This document shows positions 1 to 5,622 of a DNA stretch of 5,729 nt, in pieces (position 1 is the first letter of the stretch; each line of letters opens with the position of its first letter). The DNA is taken from assembly GCA_024641895.1 (NCBI GenBank), contig JAHECE010000169.1:1-5729 (forward strand), read 5' to 3'. A program made the position numbers and the translations under genes. Origin of the DNA: Actinomycetales bacterium. GTDB lineage: Bacteria > Actinomycetota > Actinomycetes > Actinomycetales > JAHECE01. The notes under the pieces are model-generated. The model was not told the DNA's origin and ran no database searches. It worked only from the letters and a program-made list of their open reading frames with translations.

Positions 1-1
1 C

Positions 2-673
2 GACCTCGCCGCACTCGGCCGGGTCGGCGTCGACCTCGTCCTCGCGCCCGAGCCAGCGGTGGTGTACCCGGACGGTGCTCCGCTCGTGCGGGTCGCCGCC
101 GGCCCGGTGGGCGACGCCTGGGAGGGTGCCGCGCGGCCTGGGCACTTCGACGGCGTCCTCACGGTGGTGACCAAGCTCATCGGCTTGCTGCAGCCCGACG
201 TCGCGCTGTTCGGGCAGAAGGACGCCCAGCAGCTCGCCTTGATCCGGCGCATGGTCCGCGACCTCGACCTGCCCGTCGAGGTCGTCGCGGTCCCGATCCA
301 GCGTGACGCCGACGGCCTGGCCCTGAGCAGCCGCAACGCCTATCTGACACCTGCGCAGCGCAGGTCGGCGCTGGTCCTGTCCAGGGCGCTTCGAGCGGCG
401 GTCCGAGCGGCGGAGGTTCCGGGCGCCAGGCCGGCCGACGCCCTGGACGCCGCCGCCGCGGAGCTCGAGGAGGCCGAGGTCCGAGAGCCGGGCGCCGTCG
501 TCGTGGACTACGTCACGTTGGTAGGTCCCGATGACCTTGAACCGGTCCCGGCGGGCTACCGTGGAGTAGCACTACTGGCGATGGCCGCTCGCGTGGGGGG
601 AACAAGGCTCATCGACAACGCGCTGATTGATGTGGGCGCCACGACCAGCACTGCCCCTGCGGGAGATGAATGA
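2..673 (+). CDS. panC: Pantothenate synthetase (pantoate--beta-alanine ligase), C-terminal part
   Basis: PanC condenses D-pantoate with beta-alanine, using ATP through a pantoyl-adenylate, to make pantothenate (vitamin B5) in the cytoplasm. The reading frame is open from the left edge, so the start and the N-terminal HIGH-type nucleotide-binding motif are missing. About 223 residues are present of a usual 280-310, so roughly 80 are lost. Visible family landmarks are YPDG (65-76), the RPGHFDGVLTVV stretch (about 128-165), FGQKDAQQLALIR (209-247), and DGLALSSRN (311-337), the last being the KMSKS-like loop of this nucleotidyltransferase family. The C-terminal TRLIDNALIDVG is also typical, followed by a short Thr/Ala/Gly tail. 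GQKDAQQ replaces the GEKDYQQ I recall from M. tuberculosis; I take this as a clade variant. The GTG at 59 is not the real start, because homology continues upstream of it. The stop overlaps the panD ATG, and PanD makes PanC's beta-alanine substrate. Codons near 515-620 are less G/C-biased than elsewhere. Confidence 0.97.
   Translation, partial: DLAALGRVGVDLVLAPEPAVVYPDGAPLVRVAAGPVGDAWEGAARPGHFDGVLTVVTKLIGLLQPDVALFGQKDAQQLALIRRMVRDLDLPVEVVAVPIQRDADGLALSSRNAYLTPAQRRSALVLSRALRAAVRAAEVPGARPADALDAAAAELEEAEVREPGAVVVDYVTLVGPDDLEPVPAGYRGVALLAMAARVGGTRLIDNALIDVGATTSTAPAGDE
661..665 (+). promoter_or_regulatory. Ribosome binding site for panD (GGGAG)
   Basis: GGGAG lies inside the last codons of panC, four bases before the ATG at 670 and ten before the in-frame ATG at 676. 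It favours one of these as the panD start. The ATG at 694, which would give the canonical protein length, has no purine-rich sequence at a suitable distance. This is inferred from sequence only. Confidence 0.6.
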
Positions 674-1191
674 CCATGCTGACCTCGATCCCGATGCTTC
701 GGCCCATGCTCGTGGCCAAGATCCACCGCGCCACCGTGACCTCGGCGGACCTGCACTACGTCGGATCGGTCACCGTGGACGCGGACCTGCTCGACGCCGC
801 TGACCTCTTGCCCGGCCAGCAGGTCGACATCGTGGACGTCACCAACGGCGCCCGGCTCACGACCTACGTGATCCCGGGCGAGCGCGGCTCGGGAATCGTG
901 TGCATCAACGGCGCCGCGGCGCACCTCGTGGACCCGGGCGACGTGGTCATCATCATCGCCTACGGGATGCTCGCGGACGGGGTCGCGCACACCTATGTGC
1001 CTCGTGTCGTGTTCGTCGACGCGAAGAACGCGATCGTCGGCATCGACGGCGAGCCCGGCCACGTGCCGCCGGGCGACGGCCTCGAGTCCAGCGGCATCAC
1101 GATCAGCGAGTACCGCGCACACCTGCACGACCACCAGCGCCTCGACGGCGCGGCTGCCGACGCCTCGGATGTCGCCCAGGCCCGGGCGTGA
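670..1191 (+). CDS. panD: Aspartate 1-decarboxylase proenzyme
   Basis: PanD is a pyruvoyl-dependent decarboxylase that converts L-aspartate to beta-alanine, feeding PanC. The proenzyme cuts itself at a Gly-Ser bond, and the serine becomes the pyruvoyl cofactor. That bond is Gly32-Ser33 here, in LHYVGSVT. Counting from Met9 (ATG at 694) puts it at 24-25, as in E. coli. The other known active-site residues then also match: Lys9, Arg54, Thr57, Tyr58 and Asn72 (here Lys17, Arg62, Thr65, Tyr66, Asn80). The GERGSGIVCINGAAAH block is diagnostic. The start at 670 is chosen for its Shine-Dalgarno and the ATGA overlap with panC; a start at 676 or 694 remains possible and would only remove extra N-terminal residues. 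The protein has 173 codons' worth of product from 670 (165 residues from 694), against 126 in E. coli and 139 in M. tuberculosis. The surplus is a C-terminal tail after about residue 130, ending Ala-rich. Its stop overlaps the nadB GTG. Confidence 0.98.
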   Translation: MTMLTSIPMLRPMLVAKIHRATVTSADLHYVGSVTVDADLLDAADLLPGQQVDIVDVTNGARLTTYVIPGERGSGIVCINGAAAHLVDPGDVVIIIAYGMLADGVAHTYVPRVVFVDAKNAIVGIDGEPGHVPPGDGLESSGITISEYRAHLHDHQRLDGAAADASDVAQARA

Positions 1192-2885
1192 CCGGCCGGC
1201 CTCCCGGCCTCCGGCTCGCGCGCCGGCTCGCCGCGCCTGAGCCGGGTTGGGCCCTCGCGGCGGACGTCGTCGTCGTCGGCTCCGGCATCGCCGGCCTGAC
1301 GGCCGCGCTGCGGCTGCGCCAGCAGGTCGACCGCGTCCTCCTCCTGACGAAGTCCTCCCTCTCCTCGGGCTCGACCCTGTGGGCGCAAGGCGGCATCGCC
1401 GCAGCGCTCGACCCGGAGGACTCCCCGGGGGCGCACGAGACGGACACCCTCGTGGCCGGCGTGGGCCTGTGCGACGAGGCGGCCGTCCGCGTTCTGGTGA
1501 CCGAGGGTCCGGCGCGGGTGCGCGAGCTGGCGGCCCTCGGCGCCCGCTTCGACCTCGACGAGAACGGTCAGATCGCTCTGACGCGGGAGGGCGGGCACCT
1601 CGCGGACCGCATCGTCCACGCGGGCGGCGACGCGACCGGTGCGGAGATCTCGCGCGCACTCGTCGCCGCTCTCGAGGCCGTCGCTCAGGACCCGGGCATC
1701 GAGGTCATCGAGAACGCCCTCGTCCTCGATCTCCTCACGTCCGGTCCGATGGACGACGGCGACCGCGCCGTGTGCGGCGTCAGCCTCCATGTCATCGGTC
1801 AGGGCTCCCGCGACGGCGTCGGGGCTGCCCTCGGACGCGCGGTCATCCTGGCGACCGGCGGGATCGGCCAGGTCTTCCGCTCGTCGACCAACCCGCCACA
1901 AGCCACCGGCGACGGGCTCGCGGCCGCCTTGCGTGCAGGCGCGACGGTGAGCGACGTCGAGTTCGTGCAGTTCCACCCCACGGTGCTGTGGCTCGGTTCG
2001 GGCGTGCGCGGGCAGCTGCCGCTGGTGTCGGAGGCCGTTCGCGGGGAGGGCGCCGTGCTGCTCGACGTCGACGGCGAGCGCTTCATGCCGGACATCCATC
2101 CACTCGCGGAGCTCGCGCCGCGAGACGTCGTCGCCCACGCCATCGTCCGGCGGATGGCGGCCACCGGCTCGGACCACGTCTACCTCGACATCCGGTCCCG
2201 CGACGCATCCTTCCTGCGAGAGCGCTTCCCGACGATCGATGCCCAGCTGCGCGAGCACGGCATCGACCTGACGACCGACCTGGTCCCGGTCGCGCCCGCC
2301 CAGCACTACCACTCGGGAGGTGTCGTCACCGACCTGCGCGGCCGCAGCTCGCTACCCGGCCTCTGGGCCGTGGGCGAGGCGGCCTGCACCGGCGTGCACG
2401 GTGCGAACCGCCTCGCGTCGAACTCCCTTCTCGAAGGGCTCGTCTTCGCCTCCCGGGCGGCCGACGACGTCGCCTCGCTCCTCCTGGCAGGCGGGCTGCC
2501 GGTCCGCGACCCGGCTCCGCGTGACAGCGAGGGCGCGCTGGTGGCGGCCACCGCGCTGCACCGGATCCAGCAGATCGCCAGCGACGGGCCGGGCGTCATC
2601 CGCAGCGCCGAGCGACTGGCCACCGCCGCGCACCGCCTCGGGGCGATACGCACCGATGCACACCGCAGCAGCCACGTGCTGGCCACCCCGCAGGTAGCGG
2701 AGTGGGAAGCGACGAACGTCTACCAGGTCGCTGCCCTGCTCACCGCAGTCGCGACCGAGCGCACCGAGTCCCGCGGCGGGCACTTCCGTGAGGACTACCC
2801 GGCCAATGATGATCGCTGGCGCCTGCACCTCGACGCGGCCCTGGACGCGGACGGCGAGCTGCGGCTGTCGCGGAGACCGGTATGA
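1188..2885 (+). CDS. nadB: L-aspartate oxidase
   Basis: NadB is an FAD enzyme of the succinate dehydrogenase/fumarate reductase flavoprotein family. It oxidises L-aspartate to iminoaspartate, the first step of de novo NAD synthesis, which NadA then condenses to quinolinate. The product is 565 residues, a little long for the family (about 530-550). Landmarks in order: dinucleotide-binding GSGIAG (31-36), the FAD-contacting STLWAQGGIAAAL, TREGGH (132-137), EFVQFHPT (258-265), EAVRGEG (282-288), ELAPRD with Arg312, QHYHSGG (372-378), GANRLASNSLLEG with Arg408, and a C-terminal helical domain with RGGHFREDYP. Known E. coli substrate-site residues Glu121, His244, Glu260, Arg290, His351 and Arg386 map to Glu134, His263, Glu282, Arg312, His373 and Arg408, with the last three at identical spacing. 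GTG 1188 is the only start codon between the panD stop and the FAD motif, and it gives a GTGA overlap. Its Shine-Dalgarno is weak, so translation may depend on coupling to panD. Confidence 0.98.
   Translation: MTGRPPGLRLARRLAAPEPGWALAADVVVVGSGIAGLTAALRLRQQVDRVLLLTKSSLSSGSTLWAQGGIAAALDPEDSPGAHETDTLVAGVGLCDEAAVRVLVTEGPARVRELAALGARFDLDENGQIALTREGGHLADRIVHAGGDATGAEISRALVAALEAVAQDPGIEVIENALVLDLLTSGPMDDGDRAVCGVSLHVIGQGSRDGVGAALGRAVILATGGIGQVFRSSTNPPQATGDGLAAALRAGATVSDVEFVQFHPTVLWLGSGVRGQLPLVSEAVRGEGAVLLDVDGERFMPDIHPLAELAPRDVVAHAIVRRMAATGSDHVYLDIRSRDASFLRERFPTIDAQLREHGIDLTTDLVPVAPAQHYHSGGVVTDLRGRSSLPGLWAVGEAACTGVHGANRLASNSLLEGLVFASRAADDVASLLLAGGLPVRDPAPRDSEGALVAATALHRIQQIASDGPGVIRSAERLATAAHRLGAIRTDAHRSSHVLATPQVAEWEATNVYQVAALLTAVATERTESRGGHFREDYPANDDRWRLHLDAALDADGELRLSRRPV
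2872..2875 (+). promoter_or_regulatory. Ribosome binding site for nadC (GGAG)
   Basis: GGAG sits in the last codons of nadB, six bases before the ATG at 2882. It supports that ATG over the in-frame GTG at 2924 and so supports the long N-terminal leader of NadC. Confidence 0.6.
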
Positions 2886-3853
2886 GCCGGACGGCCGCGG
2901 CGTCGCCCGGTGCTGACGGGCGGGTGCCTGCGTCCGCCGACGCCCCGACGAGCGCACCCCCGGGTGGTCCGCTCGACAGGCCCCTGGACCAGGCGTGGAT
3001 CGCGGCGATCGTCGCGACCGCCCTCGCTGAGGACCTCTCGTCGCAACCCCGGGACGTCACGACGCAGGCGACGATCTCGCCGGACGTCGAGGCCACCGCC
3101 CACCTCGTCGCGCGCGCCGACGGCGTCCTTGCGGGCCTGCCCGTGCTCCCGGTGGTGCTCGCGCAGGCTGCCGTGGCGCTCGGGTTGCCCGCGCCCACCT
3201 ACGAGGCCGTGGCCGCCGACGGCGACCGGGTTCACCGTGGCGAGGTGCTCGCCCTGCTGCGCGGGCGCACCCAGGTGCTTCTCGTCGCCGAGCGCACGGT
3301 GCTCAACCTCATGAGCCGGGCCAGCGGCGTCGCCTCGCACACCCGCCGATGGGCCGACGCGCTCGCCGGCACGGGTGCCCTCGTGCTCGACACCCGCAAG
3401 ACGACTCCCGGCCTGCGCGAGCTGGAGAAGTACGCGGTGCGCTGCGGGGGCGGCACCAACAAACGGATGGGTCTGTACGACGTCGCGATGGTCAAGGACA
3501 ACCACGTGGTCGCCGCCGGGTCGGTGACCGCCGCGGTGCGAGCCGTCCAGGAGCGCTTCCCCGACGTCGCGATCCAGGTGGAGGCGGACACCAAGGAGCA
3601 GGCGCTCGAGGCCGTCGCGGCCGGTGCCAGGTTTCTCCTGCTCGACAACATGCCGACGCCCGTGATGGCCGACGTCGTGGCGGCGGTGCGGGCCGGCGAG
3701 CCGGTCACCGGGCGGGTCGAGCTGGAGGCGACCGGCAACCTCACGCTCGAGCGCGCGGTCGAGGTCGCGCAGACCGGGGTCGACTACCTCTCGGTCGGCG
3801 GGCTCACGCACTCGTCCCCGATCCTCGATCTCGCGCTGGACCTGCTGCCGTAG
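2882..3853 (+). CDS. nadC: Nicotinate-nucleotide diphosphorylase (quinolinate phosphoribosyltransferase)
   Basis: NadC transfers the phosphoribosyl group of PRPP to quinolinate, with decarboxylation, giving nicotinate mononucleotide for NAD synthesis in the cytoplasm. The product is 323 residues against about 285 in M. tuberculosis. The surplus is an Ala/Pro/Gly-rich leader of about 30 residues before the conserved domain begins at LDQAWIAAIV. Landmarks are ERTVLNLMSRASGVA (Arg138), DTRKTTPGLR (Arg172, Lys173), KYAVRCGGGTNKRMGL (183-198), VKDNHV (Lys205), QVEAD (Glu234), LLLDNM (Asp255), and the C-terminal VDYLSVGGLTHS. With a constant offset of 33, the M. tuberculosis active-site residues Arg105, Arg139, Lys140, Arg162, Lys172, Glu201 and Asp222 are all kept, but His161 of the NHR motif is Lys194 here. 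The ATG is supported by GGAG and by the ATGA overlap with nadB. It appears to be the last gene of the pan-nad operon; nadA is not adjacent. Confidence 0.98.
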   Translation: MSRTAAASPGADGRVPASADAPTSAPPGGPLDRPLDQAWIAAIVATALAEDLSSQPRDVTTQATISPDVEATAHLVARADGVLAGLPVLPVVLAQAAVALGLPAPTYEAVAADGDRVHRGEVLALLRGRTQVLLVAERTVLNLMSRASGVASHTRRWADALAGTGALVLDTRKTTPGLRELEKYAVRCGGGTNKRMGLYDVAMVKDNHVVAAGSVTAAVRAVQERFPDVAIQVEADTKEQALEAVAAGARFLLLDNMPTPVMADVVAAVRAGEPVTGRVELEATGNLTLERAVEVAQTGVDYLSVGGLTHSSPILDLALDLLP

Positions 3854-3868
3854 ACCGGACTGGCCGAC

Positions 3869-3926
3869 GGCGGGGGCGGCGACTTCTGCGGATCCGGGGC
3901 GCCGTGACCCCGGTCCGGCCCCCGTT
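3869..3926 (+). terminator. GC-rich compound inverted repeat after nadC, possible terminator or attenuator
   Basis: Fifteen bases after the nadC stop, CGGGGGC (3871-3877) pairs perfectly with GCCCCCG (3918-3924), extendable by two G-T pairs. Inside it, GGATCCGGGG (3890-3899) pairs with CCCCGGTCC (3908-3916) with a single bulged T and an eight-base loop. The result is a long two-part hairpin at the expected end of the operon. There is no U tract after it, so it is not a classic intrinsic terminator. Tract-less hairpins have been proposed to act as terminators in high-GC actinobacteria, but chance pairing is common at this GC content. The rest of the 3854-4078 gap shows only minor palindromes and no credible gene. 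Confidence 0.35.
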
Positions 3927-4065
3927 CGCAGATCTCGGGCCCGGTGTCGGGACGGAACCCGTGACGGGCGTCGCGGGTGGACTCGGCACCCGGTCGGGCC
4001 AGGCAGCCCCCCCAGGACGCGCGCCCGCCCGACGAGCCTGGGAATTCTCCGGTGGAAACCGCCAC

Positions 4066-4071
4066 TAGGAT
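4066..4071 (+). promoter_or_regulatory. -10 box of a likely leaderless lysS promoter (TAGGAT)
   Basis: TAGGAT fits the actinobacterial TANNNT -10 pattern and lies seven bases before the GTG at 4079, so transcription would begin at or one base before the start codon. No Shine-Dalgarno precedes that GTG (the bases between are TCCGCGC), which fits a leaderless mRNA. I see no convincing -35 hexamer 16-18 bases upstream. A short inverted repeat, CGGT-GGAA-ACCG (4050-4061), lies just before the -10 box. Confidence 0.6.
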
Positions 4072-4078
4072 TCCGCGC

Positions 4079-5581
4079 GTGAACGAGGAGACAGCCGCCC
4101 CCGACCGTGACCTGCCGGAGCAGATGCGGATTCGCCGGGAGAAGCGCGCTCGCCTCCTCGCGGAGGGAATCGACCCCTATCCGGTCGGCGTCCCGCGGAC
4201 GCATGGCATCGCCGAGGTGCGGGCCGGGTATGCGGGTCTTGCCGCCGGTGAGGAGACGGACGACGTCGTCGGGGTGGCCGGCCGGGTGATCTACCTGCGA
4301 AACACCGGAAAGCTCTGCTTCGGCACACTTCAGGACGGCGCGGGCAATCACCTGCAGGTGATGCTGAGCCTTGGCGAGCTCGGCCCCGAATCGCTCGAGC
4401 GCTTCAAGGCGGACGTCGACCTCGGCGACCACCTGTTCGTCTCCGGCCGGGTGATCTCATCGCGGCGTGGCGAGCTCTCCGTCCTGGCCGGAGGATGGAC
4501 CATTGCGGCGAAAGCGCTGCGCCCGTTGCCGACGTTGCATCACGCACCGTCCGAGGAGTCGCGCGTTCGCCAGCGGTACCTCGACCTCATTGCCAGGCCA
4601 GAGGCGCGCCATATGGTCGTGGTGCGGGCCGGGGTCGTGCGTTCTCTACGGTCCTCGCTCGAGGCCCGGCGTTTCCTCGAGGTCGAGACGCCAATGCTCC
4701 AGACCCAGAGCGGCGGCGCTGCGGCCCGCCCCTTCGTGACCCACATGAACGCTTTCGACATGGACCTGTTCATGAGGATCGCGCCGGAGCTCTTCCTCAA
4801 GCGCGCAGTCGTGGGCGGCATCGAGCGTGCCTTCGAGATAAACCGCAACTTCCGCAATGAAGGCGCTGATTCCACGCATTCGCCCGAGTTCGCGATGCTT
4901 GAGGCGTATGAGGCGTACGGCGACTACGACACGATGGCGACGCTGACGCGTGAACTGGTCCAGGAGGCGGCGGTCGCGGTATTCGGCGCGACGACCGTGC
5001 GCCTGGTCGACGGTACCGAGTACGACCTTGGAGGCCTCTGGCCGGAGGTGTCGCTCTACGAGTCCCTTTCCGAGGCGCTTGACGAGGCGATCACGCCGCG
5101 GACCCCCGTCGAGGTCCTGCTCGCACACTGTGCACGGCACGAGATCGGCGTCGACCTGGCGCGGGCGAGCGCGGGCAAGCTGGTGGAGCAGCTCTGGGAG
5201 GAGCTCGTCGGCCAGCACCTGTGGGCTCCGACGTTCGTCCGGGACTTCCCGCTGGAGACGTCGCCCCTGACTCGTGAGCACCGCGAAACACCCGGAACCG
5301 TTGAGAAGTGGGACCTCTATGTCCGCGGCTTCGAGCTTGCGACTGCCTACTCGGAGCTCGTCGATCCCGTTGTTCAGCGGGAGCGCTTCGAGGCACAGGC
5401 GCTGCTGGCCGCCAAAGGCGACCCCGAGGCGATGCGGGTCGATGAGGACTTCCTGACGGCGATGGAGTACGCAATGCCCCCGTCCGGTGGCATGGGGATG
5501 GGCATCGACCGGCTGCTCATGGCACTCACGGGACTGGGTATTCGGGAGACGATCCTGTTCCCCCTCGTGAAACCCCTGTGA
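4079..5581 (+). CDS. lysS: Lysine--tRNA ligase, class II
   Basis: This enzyme charges tRNA-Lys with lysine using ATP. The product is 500 residues, the normal length (M. tuberculosis LysS about 505). An N-terminal helix leads into an OB-fold anticodon-binding domain (about 60-165; LRNTGKLCFGTLQDG, SSRRGELSVLA), then the class II catalytic core. Motif 1 includes FLEVETPML (199-207); RIAPE (233-237) belongs to the active site; motif 2 is FEINRNFRNEG (252-262) followed by STHSPEFAMLEAY; ATAYSEL (421-427) is the lysine-pocket region; motif 3 is GMGMGIDR (471-478) leading to RETILFP. Nothing essential looks missing. The start is GTG 4079, in frame, because conserved sequence begins just after it and a -10 box lies immediately upstream. 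An open frame back to GTG 3977 adds only Pro/Arg/Ala-rich sequence. The gene is separated from nadC by 225 bases. It uses more A/T-ending codons than nadB or nadC, including ATA at Ile254 inside motif 2. Confidence 0.97.
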   Translation: MNEETAAPDRDLPEQMRIRREKRARLLAEGIDPYPVGVPRTHGIAEVRAGYAGLAAGEETDDVVGVAGRVIYLRNTGKLCFGTLQDGAGNHLQVMLSLGELGPESLERFKADVDLGDHLFVSGRVISSRRGELSVLAGGWTIAAKALRPLPTLHHAPSEESRVRQRYLDLIARPEARHMVVVRAGVVRSLRSSLEARRFLEVETPMLQTQSGGAAARPFVTHMNAFDMDLFMRIAPELFLKRAVVGGIERAFEINRNFRNEGADSTHSPEFAMLEAYEAYGDYDTMATLTRELVQEAAVAVFGATTVRLVDGTEYDLGGLWPEVSLYESLSEALDEAITPRTPVEVLLAHCARHEIGVDLARASAGKLVEQLWEELVGQHLWAPTFVRDFPLETSPLTREHRETPGTVEKWDLYVRGFELATAYSELVDPVVQRERFEAQALLAAKGDPEAMRVDEDFLTAMEYAMPPSGGMGMGIDRLLMALTGLGIRETILFPLVKPL

Positions 5582-5610
5582 GCCGCGCGCGTCCTGCCGC
5601 CAAGTCGCCG

Positions 5611-5616
5611 TAGTAT
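5611..5616 (+). promoter_or_regulatory. -10 box of a likely leaderless promoter for the downstream small gene (TAGTAT)
   Basis: TAGTAT is a strong TANNNT-type -10 box. With the usual six bases to the start site, transcription would begin exactly on the G of GTG 5623. No Shine-Dalgarno is present before that GTG (GTGCCC lies between). No -35 match is evident. The box lies 30 bases after the lysS stop, with no hairpin between, so read-through from lysS is also possible. Confidence 0.55.
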
Positions 5617-5622
5617 GTGCCC

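Noticed and set aside
537..562. Possible internal promoter in panC: TTGAAC (537-542) with TACCGT (557-562)
   Set aside because: The spacing is only 14 bases, too short for a normal sigma-70-type promoter, and it lies inside coding sequence.
556..1659. 367-residue open frame on the - strand across panC, panD and nadB
   Set aside because: Extremely Arg/Pro-rich antisense translation over three real genes.
993..2312. 439-residue open frame on the - strand across nadB
   Set aside because: It is a codon-phase shadow of nadB, with no recognisable domain and no ribosome binding site or promoter.
1247..2524. 425-residue + strand frame inside nadB
   Set aside because: Arg/Gly/Pro-rich out-of-frame translation; nadB in the other frame is unambiguous.
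3958..3968. Palindrome CCCGT-G-ACGGG, an operator-like site about 100 bases before the lysS -10 box
   Set aside because: Eleven-base palindromes are expected by chance in sequence this GC-rich, and no second copy is seen near either promoter.
3977..4078. Extended lysS start at GTG 3977
   Set aside because: The added 34 residues are Pro/Arg/Ala-rich, do not resemble any LysRS N-terminus, and would place the start upstream of the predicted promoter.
3854..4078. A coaX remnant in the gap
   Set aside because: None of the frames through the gap shows a CoaX-like motif, and the region is too short to hold more than a fragment.
2795..4432. 545-residue open frame on the - strand across nadC and lysS
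   Set aside because: It is antisense to two clear genes, composed of Arg/Gly/His/Val-rich sequence with no family features; such frames arise from G/C-biased third positions.
5578..5613. Eleven-codon frame (GTG to TAG) overlapping the lysS stop by GTGA
   Set aside because: It mimics the operon's overlap style, but it is very short and its product (MSRARPAAKSP) has no recognisable feature; likely chance.
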